From an uncultured Clostridia bacterium (GTDB lineage: Bacteria > Bacillota > Clostridia > UBA1381): a stretch of DNA of 59,274 nt. Location: positions 1 to 59,274 of the forward strand of contig CAKSJF010000004.1 of assembly GCA_934462945.1 (NCBI GenBank). The letters are read 5' to 3'. The notes under the pieces are model-generated. The model had not been told where the DNA came from. It worked only from the letters and a program-made list of their open reading frames with translations, and did no database searches. Position 1 is the first letter of the stretch. Every line of letters begins with the position of its first letter. The position numbers and the translations under genes were made by a program. Below, one piece after another: positions 15,637 to 24,213 of the stretch.

Positions 15637-16185
15637 ATGTCAAGAATCGGTAGACTGCCAATCACAATTCCGGCAGGAGTTGACGTAAAGATTGGTGCAG
15701 AAAACGAAATCACGGTAAAAGGCTCAAACGGTACATTAACCAGAAAGCTTCACCCGGACATGATTATTAAAGTAGCAGACGGCGTATTAACAGTAGAGCG
15801 TCCGTCCGAGGATAAATTACACAAGTCCCTGCATGGCTTAACCCGTACCCTGATCAACAATATGATCATCGGTACCACCACCGGCTTTACAAAGGAGCTG
15901 GAAATCAACGGTGTTGGTTACAGAGCGCAAATGCAAGGCAAGACTTTGGTCTTGAGCTTAGGCTACTCTCACCCGGTAGAATACACACCGGCAGAGGGCA
16001 TCACACTGGAAGTACCTGCTCCCAACAAGATTATCGTAAAGGGCGCGAACAAGGAAGTTGTTGGCGAAACCGCTGCAAAAATCAGAGAGTACAGAATGCC
16101 GGAGCCGTATAAGGGCAAGGGAATTAAGTACGTTGATGAGGTAATCAGACGCAAAGAGGGTAAAGCAGGCGGTAAGAAGAAATAA
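15637..16185 (+). CDS. rplF: 50S ribosomal protein L6
   Basis: L6 lies near the GTPase-associated centre. 182 residues starting MSRIGRLPITIPAGVDV after TTAAGGAGG. The L6 signature PEPYKGKGIKYVDEVIRRKE-type stretch near residues 155-172 is present, followed by a basic GGKKK tail. Confidence 0.97.
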   Translation: MSRIGRLPITIPAGVDVKIGAENEITVKGSNGTLTRKLHPDMIIKVADGVLTVERPSEDKLHKSLHGLTRTLINNMIIGTTTGFTKELEINGVGYRAQMQGKTLVLSLGYSHPVEYTPAEGITLEVPAPNKIIVKGANKEVVGETAAKIREYRMPEPYKGKGIKYVDEVIRRKEGKAGGKKK

Positions 16186-16202
16186 GAAAGGAGTGTTCTT
16201 AA

Positions 16203-16565
16203 ATGATTAAAAAGATTAGCAGTAACGTTGCAAGAGTCAGACGTCATGAAAGAGTTAGAAAGAACATCTCCGGAACCGCGGAGAGACCACGTCTGAACGT
16301 ATACAGAAGTTCAAAGCACATCTACGCTCAAATTATTGACGACGTAAAGGGTGTCACCTTAGTCAGCGCTTCTACTTTGGAAAAAGGCTTTGAGGGCGAG
16401 CATGGCGGAAATTGCGATGCTGCCAAGGCAGTCGGTGAAATGGTTGCGAAAAAGGCTTTGGAAAAGGGTATTAAAGCAGTTGTATTTGACAGAGGCGGAT
16501 ACATTTATCACGGAAGAGTTGCTGCTCTTGCAGAAGGTGCAAGAGAGGGCGGCCTGGAATTCTAA
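16203..16565 (+). CDS. rplR: 50S ribosomal protein L18
   Basis: L18 binds 5S rRNA together with L5. 120 residues starting MIKKISSNVARVRRHERVRK after GAAAGGAG. The conserved RPRLNVYRSSKHIYAQIIDD and the C-terminal FDRGGYIYHGRVAALAEGAR segments are clear. Confidence 0.97.
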   Translation: MIKKISSNVARVRRHERVRKNISGTAERPRLNVYRSSKHIYAQIIDDVKGVTLVSASTLEKGFEGEHGGNCDAAKAVGEMVAKKALEKGIKAVVFDRGGYIYHGRVAALAEGAREGGLEF

Positions 16566-16583
16566 TAAAAGGAGGTAGATATT

Positions 16584-17087
16584 GTGGCTGAGAGAATAGA
16601 CGCATCAACACTTGATATTCAAGAAAAGTTGGTTGAAATTAACCGTGTTGCGAAGGTTGTAAAGGGTGGTAGAACATTCCGTTTCAGCGCGCTGATGGTT
16701 GTCGGCGACGGCAATGGACATGTTGGCTGCGGAACAGGAAAGGCAGCTGAAATCCCGGATGCAATCCGCAAAGGCATTGAGGATGCAAAGAAGAACATGA
16801 TTACAGTTCCCCTGGTTGGTACAACCATTCCTCATGAAGTAATCGGCGAGTTCGGTGCAGGCAGAGTATTAATTAAGCCTGCAAAAGAAGGTACCGGCGT
16901 GATCGCAGGCGGTGCAGCAAGAGCTGTGCTGGAGCTTGCAGGTGTCAAGGACATCAGAACAAAGTGCCTGCGTTCCAATAACAAGAAGAACGTAGTAAAA
17001 GCTACAATTGCAGGTTTGGCTGATTTAAAGCAAGCTGATGAAGTTGCTCAATTAAGAGGTAAAACCGTTGACCAAATCAGAGGTTAA
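16584..17087 (+). CDS. rpsE: 30S ribosomal protein S5
   Basis: S5 acts in decoding accuracy and mRNA unwinding. 167 residues with a GTG start at 16584, seven to eight bases after AAAAGGAGG. The double-stranded RNA-binding-like N domain (VVKGGRTFRFSALMVVGDGN, GHVGCGTGKA) and the C domain (AGGAARAVLELAGVKDI) are intact. Confidence 0.96.
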   Translation: MAERIDASTLDIQEKLVEINRVAKVVKGGRTFRFSALMVVGDGNGHVGCGTGKAAEIPDAIRKGIEDAKKNMITVPLVGTTIPHEVIGEFGAGRVLIKPAKEGTGVIAGGAARAVLELAGVKDIRTKCLRSNNKKNVVKATIAGLADLKQADEVAQLRGKTVDQIRG

Positions 17088-17102
17088 GGAGGTAATACCA
17101 CG

Positions 17103-17282
17103 ATGGCTAAATTAAATGTAAAGTTAGTAAAAAGCACAATCGGCTGCAAGAAAGATCAGATTGCAACCGTAAAGGCTCTGGGCTTAAAGAAGATCAGAGA
17201 CACAAAGGAACACAATGATACTCCGCAAATCAGAGGTATGATCAATAAGGTATCTCATTTGGTGGAAGTGGAAGAAAACTAA
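17103..17282 (+). CDS. rpmD: 50S ribosomal protein L30
   Basis: A short gene of 59 residues between rpsE and rplO. It begins MAKLNVKLVKSTIGCKKDQI after TAAGGAGG, and the L30 signature VKALGLKKIRDTKEHNDTPQ follows, with IRGMINKVSHLVEVEE at the C terminus. L30 is absent from many bacteria, so its presence is a lineage marker. Confidence 0.95.
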   Translation: MAKLNVKLVKSTIGCKKDQIATVKALGLKKIRDTKEHNDTPQIRGMINKVSHLVEVEEN

Positions 17283-17307
17283 ATATCAGAAAAAGGAGGT
17301 GCAGCAA

Positions 17308-17748
17308 ATGAGATTAGACGAACTACAACCTGCTGAAGGCTCAAAGTTCTCTGCAAAGAGAGTGGGCAGAGGTATTGGTTCCGGTAATGGCAAGACTGCC
17401 GGCAAGGGACACAAGGGTCAGAATGCACGTTCGGGCGGCGGTGTAAGACCGGGCTTCGAGGGTGGTCAGATGCCTTTGTACAGACGTTTGCCGAAGCGAG
17501 GCTTCAACAATATATTTGCAAAGCAGTATGTTACAATTAACGTAGCAGATCTGGAAAGATTTGAGGACGGCACTGTTGTAACAGCGGAGCTTTTGAAAGA
17601 AAGCGGCGTTGTCAGCAAGGTGCTGGATGGAATCAAGATTCTGGGACGCGGCGAGCTGACCAAGAAACTTGAGGTGAAGGTTGCCAAATTTAGCGCGTCT
17701 GCCGCAGAAAAGATTGAAAAGGCAGGCGGAAAGGCAGAGGTGATTTAA
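17308..17748 (+). CDS. rplO: 50S ribosomal protein L15
   Basis: L15 is a late-assembly protein of the large subunit. 146 residues from ATG 17308 (MRLDELQPAEGSKFSAKRVG), eight bases after AAAGGAGG; a GTG nine bases earlier lies in that site. The glycine/arginine-rich N-terminal extension (GRGIGSGNGKTAGKGHKGQN) is typical. Confidence 0.96.
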   Translation: MRLDELQPAEGSKFSAKRVGRGIGSGNGKTAGKGHKGQNARSGGGVRPGFEGGQMPLYRRLPKRGFNNIFAKQYVTINVADLERFEDGTVVTAELLKESGVVSKVLDGIKILGRGELTKKLEVKVAKFSASAAEKIEKAGGKAEVI

Positions 17749-17749
17749 G

Positions 17750-19081
17750 ATGTTTCAAACCATAAGAAACGCATTTAAAATCCCTGACTTAAGAAAAAGA
17801 ATTTGGTTTACACTTTTCATGCTGATTATATTCCGGTTCGGAGCACATGTACCTGTTCCGTACCTGGATTCCAGCTTTATGAAGCAGTTTTTGAGCGGAG
17901 GCGGAATGGATCTGTTCTCCCTGTTTGATGTGTTCACCGGCGGTGCGTTCTCGAATGCAACCGTAATGGCGCTCGGTGTTTCCCCTTACATCAACTCATC
18001 CATCATTATCCAGCTTTTGACCGTTGCAATTCCGTCCTTAGAACGGCTTGCAAAGGAAGGCATGGAGGGCAGAAAGAAAATCAACCGCATTACCAGATAT
18101 TTTGGTATTGTGCTTGCATTCATCCAGGCAGCAGGTCTGTATGTTACTCTGCATAACATGGGTGTTGAAAGCGGTGCAACCGTATTTTCCAACACATCCG
18201 CACTGGGCTTCTTTGTTATTACCTTGACCTTTACGGCAGGTACGGCGTTTATCGTATGGTTGGGCGAGGTAATTACGGAAAAAGGTTTGGGAAACGGTGT
18301 TTCCTTAATCATCTTTGCCGGTATCGTTTCCAGAATCCCGGCAGCAATCAAGGGTGTCTATGAGACATACCTGAGCGCAAACGTTTCTCTCAAGAGTGTC
18401 AGCATGGCTGCATTGGTTGTAATCTTTGTGGTTGCAGCGATCATCTTTGTTGTTCTGTTCGATTCAGCTGAGAGAAAGATTCCGGTTCAGTACGCAAAGC
18501 GTGTTGTCGGAAGAAAAATGTACGGCGGTCAGAGTACCAATATCCCGATCAAAGTTGTTATGGGCGGCGTTATGCCGATCATCTTCGCATCGAGTATTAT
18601 GGCATTCCCGCAGACAATTGTTAGAATTACCACCGGAGGAAAACTGCCTGAAACAGGCTTCTGGCATACAGTTTTATCCTGCCTGTCAGCAGGCTATGGC
18701 AGCGGCTGGACAGATATTGTATATTCTGTTCTCTACTTCCTCCTGATCATCTTCTTCACATACTTCTATTCGTCCATTCAGTTCAACCCGATTGAGCTTG
18801 CGAATAACATGAAGAAGAGCGGCGGATATATTCCGGGCTACAGACCCGGTAAGCCGACCAGCGACTTTATTATGAAGGTTTCTTCCAGACTGAATCTTGC
18901 CGGAGCATTGTTCCTCGGCATTATCGCGGTTCTGCCGGTCATCGCAGGTGCGATTTTCGGAATCCAGAGCCTGCAAATCGGCGGTACCTCACTCCTGATT
19001 ATGGAGGGTGTGGCATTAGAAACTGTTCGTCAGATTGAGTCGCAGATGGTAATGCGTCATTATAAAGGATTCTTGGAATAG
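17750..19081 (+). CDS. secY: Protein translocase subunit SecY
   Basis: The channel subunit of the SecYEG translocon, used by the many signal-peptide proteins in this window. 443 residues with ten predicted transmembrane helices. The N-terminal RKRIWFTLFMLIIFRFGAHV and the cytoplasmic loop YAKRVVGRKMYGGQSTNIPI are family signatures. The ATG lies one base after the rplO stop, with AGAGGTGA inside the end of rplO as ribosome binding site, so it is coupled to rplO. Confidence 0.97.
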   Translation: MFQTIRNAFKIPDLRKRIWFTLFMLIIFRFGAHVPVPYLDSSFMKQFLSGGGMDLFSLFDVFTGGAFSNATVMALGVSPYINSSIIIQLLTVAIPSLERLAKEGMEGRKKINRITRYFGIVLAFIQAAGLYVTLHNMGVESGATVFSNTSALGFFVITLTFTAGTAFIVWLGEVITEKGLGNGVSLIIFAGIVSRIPAAIKGVYETYLSANVSLKSVSMAALVVIFVVAAIIFVVLFDSAERKIPVQYAKRVVGRKMYGGQSTNIPIKVVMGGVMPIIFASSIMAFPQTIVRITTGGKLPETGFWHTVLSCLSAGYGSGWTDIVYSVLYFLLIIFFTYFYSSIQFNPIELANNMKKSGGYIPGYRPGKPTSDFIMKVSSRLNLAGALFLGIIAVLPVIAGAIFGIQSLQIGGTSLLIMEGVALETVRQIESQMVMRHYKGFLE

Positions 19082-19102
19082 GATAGAAAGGCGGCGTTCA
19101 CA

Positions 19103-19741
19103 ATGAGATTGATTTTATTGGGACCTCCGGGTGCGGGGAAAGGAACACAAGCTGAAATCCTTTCCGAAAGACTGGGAATCAACACCATTTCAACCGGTGT
19201 GATGCTCAGAACAGCAATTCGAGAGGGTACAGAACTGGGCAAGAAAGCGCAGGGTTATATTAATGCCGGCGAGCTTGTTCCGGATGAACTTGTGGTAGGC
19301 ATTGTTAAGGAGCGTTTGAGTCAGGACGACTGCAAAAAGGGATTCATCTTAGACGGATTCCCCAGAACGACGGCTCAGGCAGAGGCATTAACGGCATCCG
19401 GCGTTGAAATCGATAAGGTTTTATCGCTGGAGGTTTCGGATGAGACAATCGTAGAGCGTCTTTCCGGAAGACGGGAATGTAAATCCTGCGGTACTCCGTA
19501 TCATGTGGTATATAAACCCTCCTCTGCCGGAGATAAGTGCTCTGCCTGTGGCGGAGAGCTGATCCAGCGGGCGGATGATAATGAAGCGACCGTTAAAAAT
19601 CGGATTCATGTTTATCATGAACAAACAGAGCCGATTAAGGAATACTACAAAAAGCAAGGCAAATTAGTGATTGCATACGGCAAGGAAGAATTGGCAGACA
19701 CCACAAAAGAGGTTGCCAAGGCATTGGGATTAGATGCGTAA
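19103..19741 (+). CDS. adk: Adenylate kinase
   Basis: Interconverts ATP plus AMP and two ADP. 212 residues, the long type with a LID domain. The P-loop is GPPGAGKGT at residues 7-15, the AMP-site DGFPRT is present, and the LID holds a four-cysteine zinc motif (CKSCG and CSACGG). The usual secY-adk-map order of Firmicutes is kept. Confidence 0.97.
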   Translation: MRLILLGPPGAGKGTQAEILSERLGINTISTGVMLRTAIREGTELGKKAQGYINAGELVPDELVVGIVKERLSQDDCKKGFILDGFPRTTAQAEALTASGVEIDKVLSLEVSDETIVERLSGRRECKSCGTPYHVVYKPSSAGDKCSACGGELIQRADDNEATVKNRIHVYHEQTEPIKEYYKKQGKLVIAYGKEELADTTKEVAKALGLDA

Positions 19742-19766
19742 GCCGAGGAGGCTTAGGGAGTCATAC

Positions 19767-20522
19767 ATGATAACGATAAAGTCAAAATCTGAAGTTGAAA
19801 AGATGAGAGTTGCAGGAAAGATCACCGGCGATACGCTTAAGATGATTGAAAAGCATATCAAGCCGGGAGTCACCACCCTGCAATTAGACAAAATCGCAAG
19901 AGATTATATTGTTTCCCGGGGCGCAACCCCTTCCTTTCTGCACTATGAGGGTTATCCTGCAAGCATCTGCGCGTCAAGAAATGACGAGGTGGTGCATGGA
20001 ATCCCGAAAAAAAATGTAGTACTTTCTCAAGGCGATATCATCAGCATTGACGTGGGAGCATATAAAAACGGCTACCACGGCGATGCTGCGAGAACCTTTG
20101 CAGTCGGCGAAATTTCAAGCGAAGCTCAGCGGCTGATCGATACAACCAGGGAGAGCTTCTTTGAAGGAATTAAATATGCAGTGCACGGCGCAAAGCTGGG
20201 TGATATCTCAGCTGCGATTCAGGAGTATGTTGAAGCACGCGGTTATTCCGTTGTCCGCGATCTGGTCGGACACGGAATCGGAAAGAATATGCATGAAGAT
20301 CCGTCCGTTCCGAATTTCGGGCGGCGCGGTCACGGTGTCCGGCTGAGTGCCGGAATGACGCTGGCAATTGAGCCGATGGTCAATGCCGGAACGCATGAGG
20401 TCTTTGTGCTGGACGATGACTGGACAGTTGTGACAGCAGACGGATCCCTATCCGCTCACTATGAGAATACCATCCTGATCAAAAAGGACGGTCCTTGTGA
20501 AATTCTGACCCTTTCTGAATAA
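19767..20522 (+). CDS. map: Methionine aminopeptidase, type I
   Basis: Removes the initiator methionine from nascent proteins. 251 residues from ATG 19767 (MITIKSKSEVEKMRVAG), after GGGAG; an upstream start overlapping adk lacks family similarity. The dinuclear metal ligands are visible in order: D in ISIDVGAY, D in GDAARTF, H in GHGIGKNMHE, E in LAIEPMV and E in HYENTI. Located after adk as in other Firmicutes. Confidence 0.96.
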   Translation: MITIKSKSEVEKMRVAGKITGDTLKMIEKHIKPGVTTLQLDKIARDYIVSRGATPSFLHYEGYPASICASRNDEVVHGIPKKNVVLSQGDIISIDVGAYKNGYHGDAARTFAVGEISSEAQRLIDTTRESFFEGIKYAVHGAKLGDISAAIQEYVEARGYSVVRDLVGHGIGKNMHEDPSVPNFGRRGHGVRLSAGMTLAIEPMVNAGTHEVFVLDDDWTVVTADGSLSAHYENTILIKKDGPCEILTLSE

Positions 20523-20533
20523 GAGGTGGAAAG

Positions 20534-20782
20534 ATGGAAATACAAGGAGGCAGTATTGTGTATTCCAAAGCCGGGCATGACCGGGGCGGTATGTTTCTGG
20601 TTCTTCGCACCGACGGAGAATACGCGTTCTTAGCGGATGGAAAAGTGAGAAAGCTGGATAAACCGAAAAAGAAAAAACAAAAGCACTTGCAAAAAACAAA
20701 CCTGTGCATAGCCTTGGATGAAAGCGTCCAAACGGATGCAGGAATCCGGAAAGCGCTGGCACAGCTGCGGGAATTTAAGTAA
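20534..20782 (+). CDS. KOW-domain RNA-binding protein
   Basis: 82 residues. The N-terminal part (GSIVYSKAGHDRGGMFLVLR) is a KOW motif like that of archaeal and eukaryotic L14e/L27e; a lysine-rich stretch (KPKKKKQKH) follows. Small KOW proteins at this position, between map and infA, are common in Clostridia and are presumed to bind rRNA or other RNA, though the exact role is not established. The ATG follows AAGAGGTGG. Gap to map 11 nt. Confidence 0.85.
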   Translation: MEIQGGSIVYSKAGHDRGGMFLVLRTDGEYAFLADGKVRKLDKPKKKKQKHLQKTNLCIALDESVQTDAGIRKALAQLREFK

Positions 20783-20801
20783 TTCAAAGGAGGTTATTTC
20801 T

Positions 20802-21020
20802 TTGGCAAAAGACGATGTTATGGAGCTGGAGGGCACGGTGGTTGAAACCCTGCCGAATGCAATGTTTAAAGTGGAGCTGGAAAATGGACACCAGATTCTG
20901 GCGCACATTTCAGGAAAATTGAGAATGAACTTCATTAAGATTCTTCCGGGTGATAAAGTGACAATTGAAATGTCACCCTATGATCTAACACGGGGCAGAA
21001 TCACTTGGAGATCAAAATAA
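20802..21020 (+). CDS. infA: Translation initiation factor IF-1
   Basis: IF-1 occupies the A site during initiation. 72 residues, one S1/OB-fold domain: MAKDDVMELEGTVVETLPNA, then the RNA-binding HISGKLRMNFIKILPGD and a C-terminal RGRITWR. The start is TTG at 20802, six to eight bases after AAAGGAGG; the frame is open further upstream but that extension overlaps the KOW gene and is not family-like. Non-ATG starts for infA are seen in some bacteria and reduce initiation efficiency. Confidence 0.95.
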   Translation: MAKDDVMELEGTVVETLPNAMFKVELENGHQILAHISGKLRMNFIKILPGDKVTIEMSPYDLTRGRITWRSK

Positions 21021-21033
21021 GGAGGTAATGATA

Positions 21034-21147
21034 ATGAAAGTACGTCCATCAGTAAAGCCGATTTGCGAAAAATGCAAAATCATTAAAAGAAAAGGCAAGG
21101 TTATGGTAATCTGCGAAAACCCGAAGCATAAGCAGAAGCAGGGCTAA
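21034..21147 (+). CDS. rpmJ: 50S ribosomal protein L36
   Basis: 37 residues, too short for most gene-length filters. MKVRPSVKPICEKCKIIKRK is followed by VMVICENPKHKQKQG; the CxxC...C...H pattern (C11, C14, C27, H32) is the zinc-binding form of L36. The ATG follows AAGGAGG with 8-nt spacing. Confidence 0.96.
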   Translation: MKVRPSVKPICEKCKIIKRKGKVMVICENPKHKQKQG

Positions 21148-21197
21148 GGCAGAGAACAAATTGGTCTACTAATTTTCAATCGGAAGCGGCTGTCGGA

Positions 21198-21226
21198 TTG
21201 ATTCCGAACCGGTTAGAAATTATGAT
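21198..21226 (+). promoter_or_regulatory. Possible internal promoter before rpsM
   Basis: TTGATT (21198-21203), a 17-nt spacer and TATGAT (21221-21226) in the 157-nt gap between rpmJ and rpsM, the largest gap in the spc-alpha part. It could give the rpsM-rplQ genes extra transcription. Confidence 0.45.
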
Positions 21227-21304
21227 AGAATGATTACGGATGAGAAATCATCTTTTGAAAAGAACAGAAAATGTCGGAAACTGTGAAAACATGGAGGTGT
21301 AATA

Positions 21305-21673
21305 ATGGCAAGAATAGCAGGCGTAGATTTACCCAGAGAAAAGAGAGTTGAGATTGGTCTTACCTACATTTACGGAATCGGTCTTAGAAGCTCTCAGAAG
21401 ATCCTGGCTCAAAACGGCATCAATCCCGACACAAGAGTGAAGGACCTGACAGAGGAAGAGGTAAATAAGTTAAGAGAAACAATTGATGCAGAATATACTG
21501 TAGAAGGCGATTTAAGACGTCAGGTTGCATTAGACATTAAGAGACTGATGGAAATCGGCTGTTACAGAGGCGTTAGACACAGAAAGGGTCTCCCGGTTCG
21601 CGGTCAGAATACCAAGAATAATGCAAGAACCAGAAAAGGCCCTGCAAAAACAATGGCTAACAAAAAGAAATAA
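21305..21673 (+). CDS. rpsM: 30S ribosomal protein S13
   Basis: S13 forms the head-to-50S bridges. 122 residues starting MARIAGVDLPREKRVEIGLT after ATGGAGGTG. The helix-two-turn-helix region (YIYGIGLRSSQKILAQNGI) and the basic C-terminal extension (RHRKGLPVRGQNTKNNARTR) are typical. Confidence 0.97.
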   Translation: MARIAGVDLPREKRVEIGLTYIYGIGLRSSQKILAQNGINPDTRVKDLTEEEVNKLRETIDAEYTVEGDLRRQVALDIKRLMEIGCYRGVRHRKGLPVRGQNTKNNARTRKGPAKTMANKKK

Positions 21674-21690
21674 AGGAGGGACTAAGCTAA

Positions 21691-22089
21691 ATGGCTAAGG
21701 TAGCGAAGAAAAACACACGCACCAAGCGTCGTGTCAGAAAGAATATTGAAAAGGGAGCTGCACATATCCGTTCCACTTTCAACAACACAATCGTAACAAT
21801 CACAGACACAGCAGGAAATGCTTTGTCATGGGCAAGCGCCGGCGGTTTAGGCTTCAGAGGCTCCAAGAAAAGCACTCCGTTTGCAGCGCAGACTGCAGCA
21901 GAGACAGCAGCAAAAGCAGCAATGGAGCATGGCTTAAAAACTGTTGACGTATATGTGAAGGGTCCGGGCGCAGGACGTGAAGCTGCAATCAGAGCATTGC
22001 AGGCAGCAGGTCTTGAGGTAACATCCATCCGCGACGTTACTCCGATTCCGCACAACGGATGCAGACCGCCGAAGAGAAGACGTGTCTGA
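21691..22089 (+). CDS. rpsK: 30S ribosomal protein S11
   Basis: S11 lies on the 30S platform near the mRNA exit. 132 residues. The conserved HIRSTFNNTIVTITDTAGNA and GPGAGREAAIRALQAAGLEV segments are present, ending in the invariant PPKRRRV. It starts after AAAGGAGGG. Confidence 0.97.
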   Translation: MAKVAKKNTRTKRRVRKNIEKGAAHIRSTFNNTIVTITDTAGNALSWASAGGLGFRGSKKSTPFAAQTAAETAAKAAMEHGLKTVDVYVKGPGAGREAAIRALQAAGLEVTSIRDVTPIPHNGCRPPKRRRV

Positions 22090-22118
22090 TACATTTTGGT
22101 TAAAGGAGGTAAAAAAGC

Positions 22119-22712
22119 ATGGCAAGAAATATGCAACCTGTTTTAAAGAGATGTAAGACTTTAGGGATTACACCTTCTGTGATGGGTATTAATAAGAGTT
22201 CTAAAAGAAACCCGAAGCAAACCAGAAAGAAACAGTCTGAATACGGTTTACAGCTGAACGAGAAACAAAAGGTGAAGTTCATCTACGGCGTTCTGGAAAA
22301 CCAGTTCAGAAAGTACTATGTGATGGCAACAAAGAGAGCCGGTATCACTGGTGAAATGCTCCTGCAAATTCTGGAAACAAGATTAGATAATGTTGTATTC
22401 CGCATGGGCTTAGCAAATACAAGACGTGAAGCAAGACAGCTTGTAAACCATGGTCATTTCCTGGTAAACGGGAAAAAGGTTGATATTCCATCTTATTTGG
22501 TAAAAGCCGGAGATGTGATTTCTTTAAAGGAAAAGAGCAAGAACTCTGCAAGAATCAAGGAAATTGTCGAGACAAACGCATCAAGACTGGTTCCGAAGTG
22601 GTTGGATATGGACAAAAACACGCTTGCAGGCAAGGTAGTAGCTCTGCCTTTAAGAGATGATATTGACTATGAAGTGGAAGAACATCTAATCGTCGAGTTG
22701 TACTCCAAGTAA
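22119..22712 (+). CDS. rpsD: 30S ribosomal protein S4, zinc-free form
   Basis: S4 nucleates 30S assembly and contributes to the mRNA helicase. 197 residues starting MARNMQPVLKRCKTLGI after AAAGGAGG. The N-terminal region lacks the CxxC zinc pair of the C+ form, so this is the C- type. The S4 RNA-binding domain (RLDNVVFRMGLANTRREARQ, then LVNHGHFLVNGKKVDIPS) is intact. Confidence 0.96.
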   Translation: MARNMQPVLKRCKTLGITPSVMGINKSSKRNPKQTRKKQSEYGLQLNEKQKVKFIYGVLENQFRKYYVMATKRAGITGEMLLQILETRLDNVVFRMGLANTRREARQLVNHGHFLVNGKKVDIPSYLVKAGDVISLKEKSKNSARIKEIVETNASRLVPKWLDMDKNTLAGKVVALPLRDDIDYEVEEHLIVELYSK

Positions 22713-22774
22713 TAGATGTCAACACCCTCGGTAAGTGGAAAAATTACATGAATATGTGAAGGAGGGTTTCGATA

Positions 22775-23719
22775 ATGATAGAAATGGAAAAGCCTAATAT
22801 AGAATGCACTCAATTAACCGGTGATTACGGACGCTTTGTGGTAACGCCCTTAGAGCGCGGTTATGGTACGACAATCGGCAATTCGTTGCGCAGAATTTTG
22901 CTCTCGTCTTTGCCGGGCGCCGCTGCTGCTTCCATCAAAATTGAAGGCGTACAACATGAGTTTTCGACGATTCCGGGCGTTCAGGAGGATGTGACCGAGC
23001 TGATCTTGAATATCAAGAAGCTTGCGGTCAAGCTTTACTGCGACGGCCCAAAGACGGTGTATATTGAGAAAAACGGCGCCGGCGAAATCACTGCCGGAGA
23101 TATTACGGCAGACGCAGATGTGGAGATCTTTAATCCGGAGCTCCATATCGCAACCTTAAATGAGGACGCAAGACTCTATGTGGAAATTGTTCTCACCAAA
23201 GGTCGCGGATATGTTTCTGCGGAGCGTAATAAGCTTGCAATGCAGCCGCCGGTCGGTGTGATTCCGATCGACTCAATTTACACGCCTGTGAAGAAAGTGA
23301 ACTATACTGTGGAAAATACTCGCGTAGGCTCGCACATCGACAGGGAAACTCTTACAGTCGATGTCTGGACGAATGGAACGATTCATCCGGATGAGGCTGT
23401 CAGCCTTGCGGCAAAGGTTATGAACGATCTTTTAAGACTGTTTGTAGATCTTTCCGAGGAGGCAAAGAATACAGAGGTTATTGTTGAGAAAGAAGAAAGC
23501 AAGAAGGAAAAGGTTCTGGAAATGACCATCGAAGAGTTGGATCTTTCCGTTCGTTCCTATAATTGCTTGAAGCGTGCCGGAATCAACACAGTAGAAGATC
23601 TTTCTAACAAGTCCGAAGAGGATATGATGAAGGTTCGGAATTTAGGCAGAAAGTCGCTTGAAGAAGTGATCAATAAGTTACACGGTTTAGGTCTTGCTCT
23701 GAAAAGAGAAGAAGACTAA
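22775..23719 (+). CDS. rpoA: DNA-directed RNA polymerase subunit alpha
   Basis: 314 residues. The N-terminal assembly domain (about 1-225) includes GRFVVTPLERGYGTTIGNSL and RRILLSSLPGAAAASIKIEG; an acidic/lysine linker follows (EKEESKKEK); the C-terminal domain (about 248-314) contains the helix-hairpin-helix segment ELDLSVRSYNCLKRAGI that contacts UP elements and activators. The ATG follows AAGGAGGG. Confidence 0.97.
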   Translation: MIEMEKPNIECTQLTGDYGRFVVTPLERGYGTTIGNSLRRILLSSLPGAAAASIKIEGVQHEFSTIPGVQEDVTELILNIKKLAVKLYCDGPKTVYIEKNGAGEITAGDITADADVEIFNPELHIATLNEDARLYVEIVLTKGRGYVSAERNKLAMQPPVGVIPIDSIYTPVKKVNYTVENTRVGSHIDRETLTVDVWTNGTIHPDEAVSLAAKVMNDLLRLFVDLSEEAKNTEVIVEKEESKKEKVLEMTIEELDLSVRSYNCLKRAGINTVEDLSNKSEEDMMKVRNLGRKSLEEVINKLHGLGLALKREED

Positions 23720-23747
23720 TTTCCCTTGATTGAAAGGAGGTCATGTC

Positions 23748-24083
23748 ATGAACAGAAAGTTAAATCTCCCCACAGACCAAAGAATGGCACTTTTGAGAAA
23801 CTTAGTGACCAGCTTTTTGGAAACTGGCAGAGTAGAAACAACATTAACAAGAGCAAAGGAAGCAAGCAGACTGGCAGAGAAGATGATTACTCTGGGTAAA
23901 ACAAATACCCTGCATTCCCGTCGTCAGGCGCTTGAATTCATCACCAAAGAGGACGTTGTAACAAAGCTGTTCTCGGAAATTGCTCCGAAATATGCAGATA
24001 GAAACGGTGGTTATACAAGAATCATCCAAGCAGGTCCGCGCCGCGGTGACGCTGCTCCGATGGCAATTCTTGAACTGGTGTAA
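23748..24083 (+). CDS. rplQ: 50S ribosomal protein L17
   Basis: Last gene of the alpha operon. 111 residues from ATG 23748 (MNRKLNLPTDQRMALLRNLV), seven bases after GAAAGGAGG; an upstream in-frame start overlaps that site. The TRAKEASRLAEKMITLGK segment is typical. A strong terminator follows 8 nt after the stop. Confidence 0.96.
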   Translation: MNRKLNLPTDQRMALLRNLVTSFLETGRVETTLTRAKEASRLAEKMITLGKTNTLHSRRQALEFITKEDVVTKLFSEIAPKYADRNGGYTRIIQAGPRRGDAAPMAILELV

Positions 24084-24090
24084 AATATGA

Positions 24091-24126
24091 TGCAAAAAAA
24101 GCAGTCCGTAAGGACTGTTTTTTTGC
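24091..24126 (+). terminator. Terminator of the ribosomal super-operon
   Basis: CAGTCC-GTAA-GGACTG extended by an A-tract and T-tract (AAAAAAAG and TTTTTTT) at the base; the end of the S10-spc-alpha transcription unit. The A-tract would let it act on the minus strand as well. Confidence 0.92.
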
Positions 24127-24151
24127 ATTTTCCGGTTTCGCAATTTTGTTA

Positions 24152-24180
24152 TAGACAATTGGGTGTCAGCATGATAAAAT
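24152..24180 (+). promoter_or_regulatory. Promoter of the propeller-AraC gene
   Basis: TAGACA (24152-24157), a 17-nt spacer and TAAAAT (24175-24180), 34 nt before the GTG start of the next gene. Confidence 0.65.
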
Positions 24181-24213
24181 AGGTTCAGAAACGATTAACA
24201 AGGAGGAGTTTTC

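Noticed and set aside
21148..21304. Small gene or RNA in the rpmJ-rpsM gap
   Set aside because: No start with binding site and no strong structure; only a possible promoter is visible.
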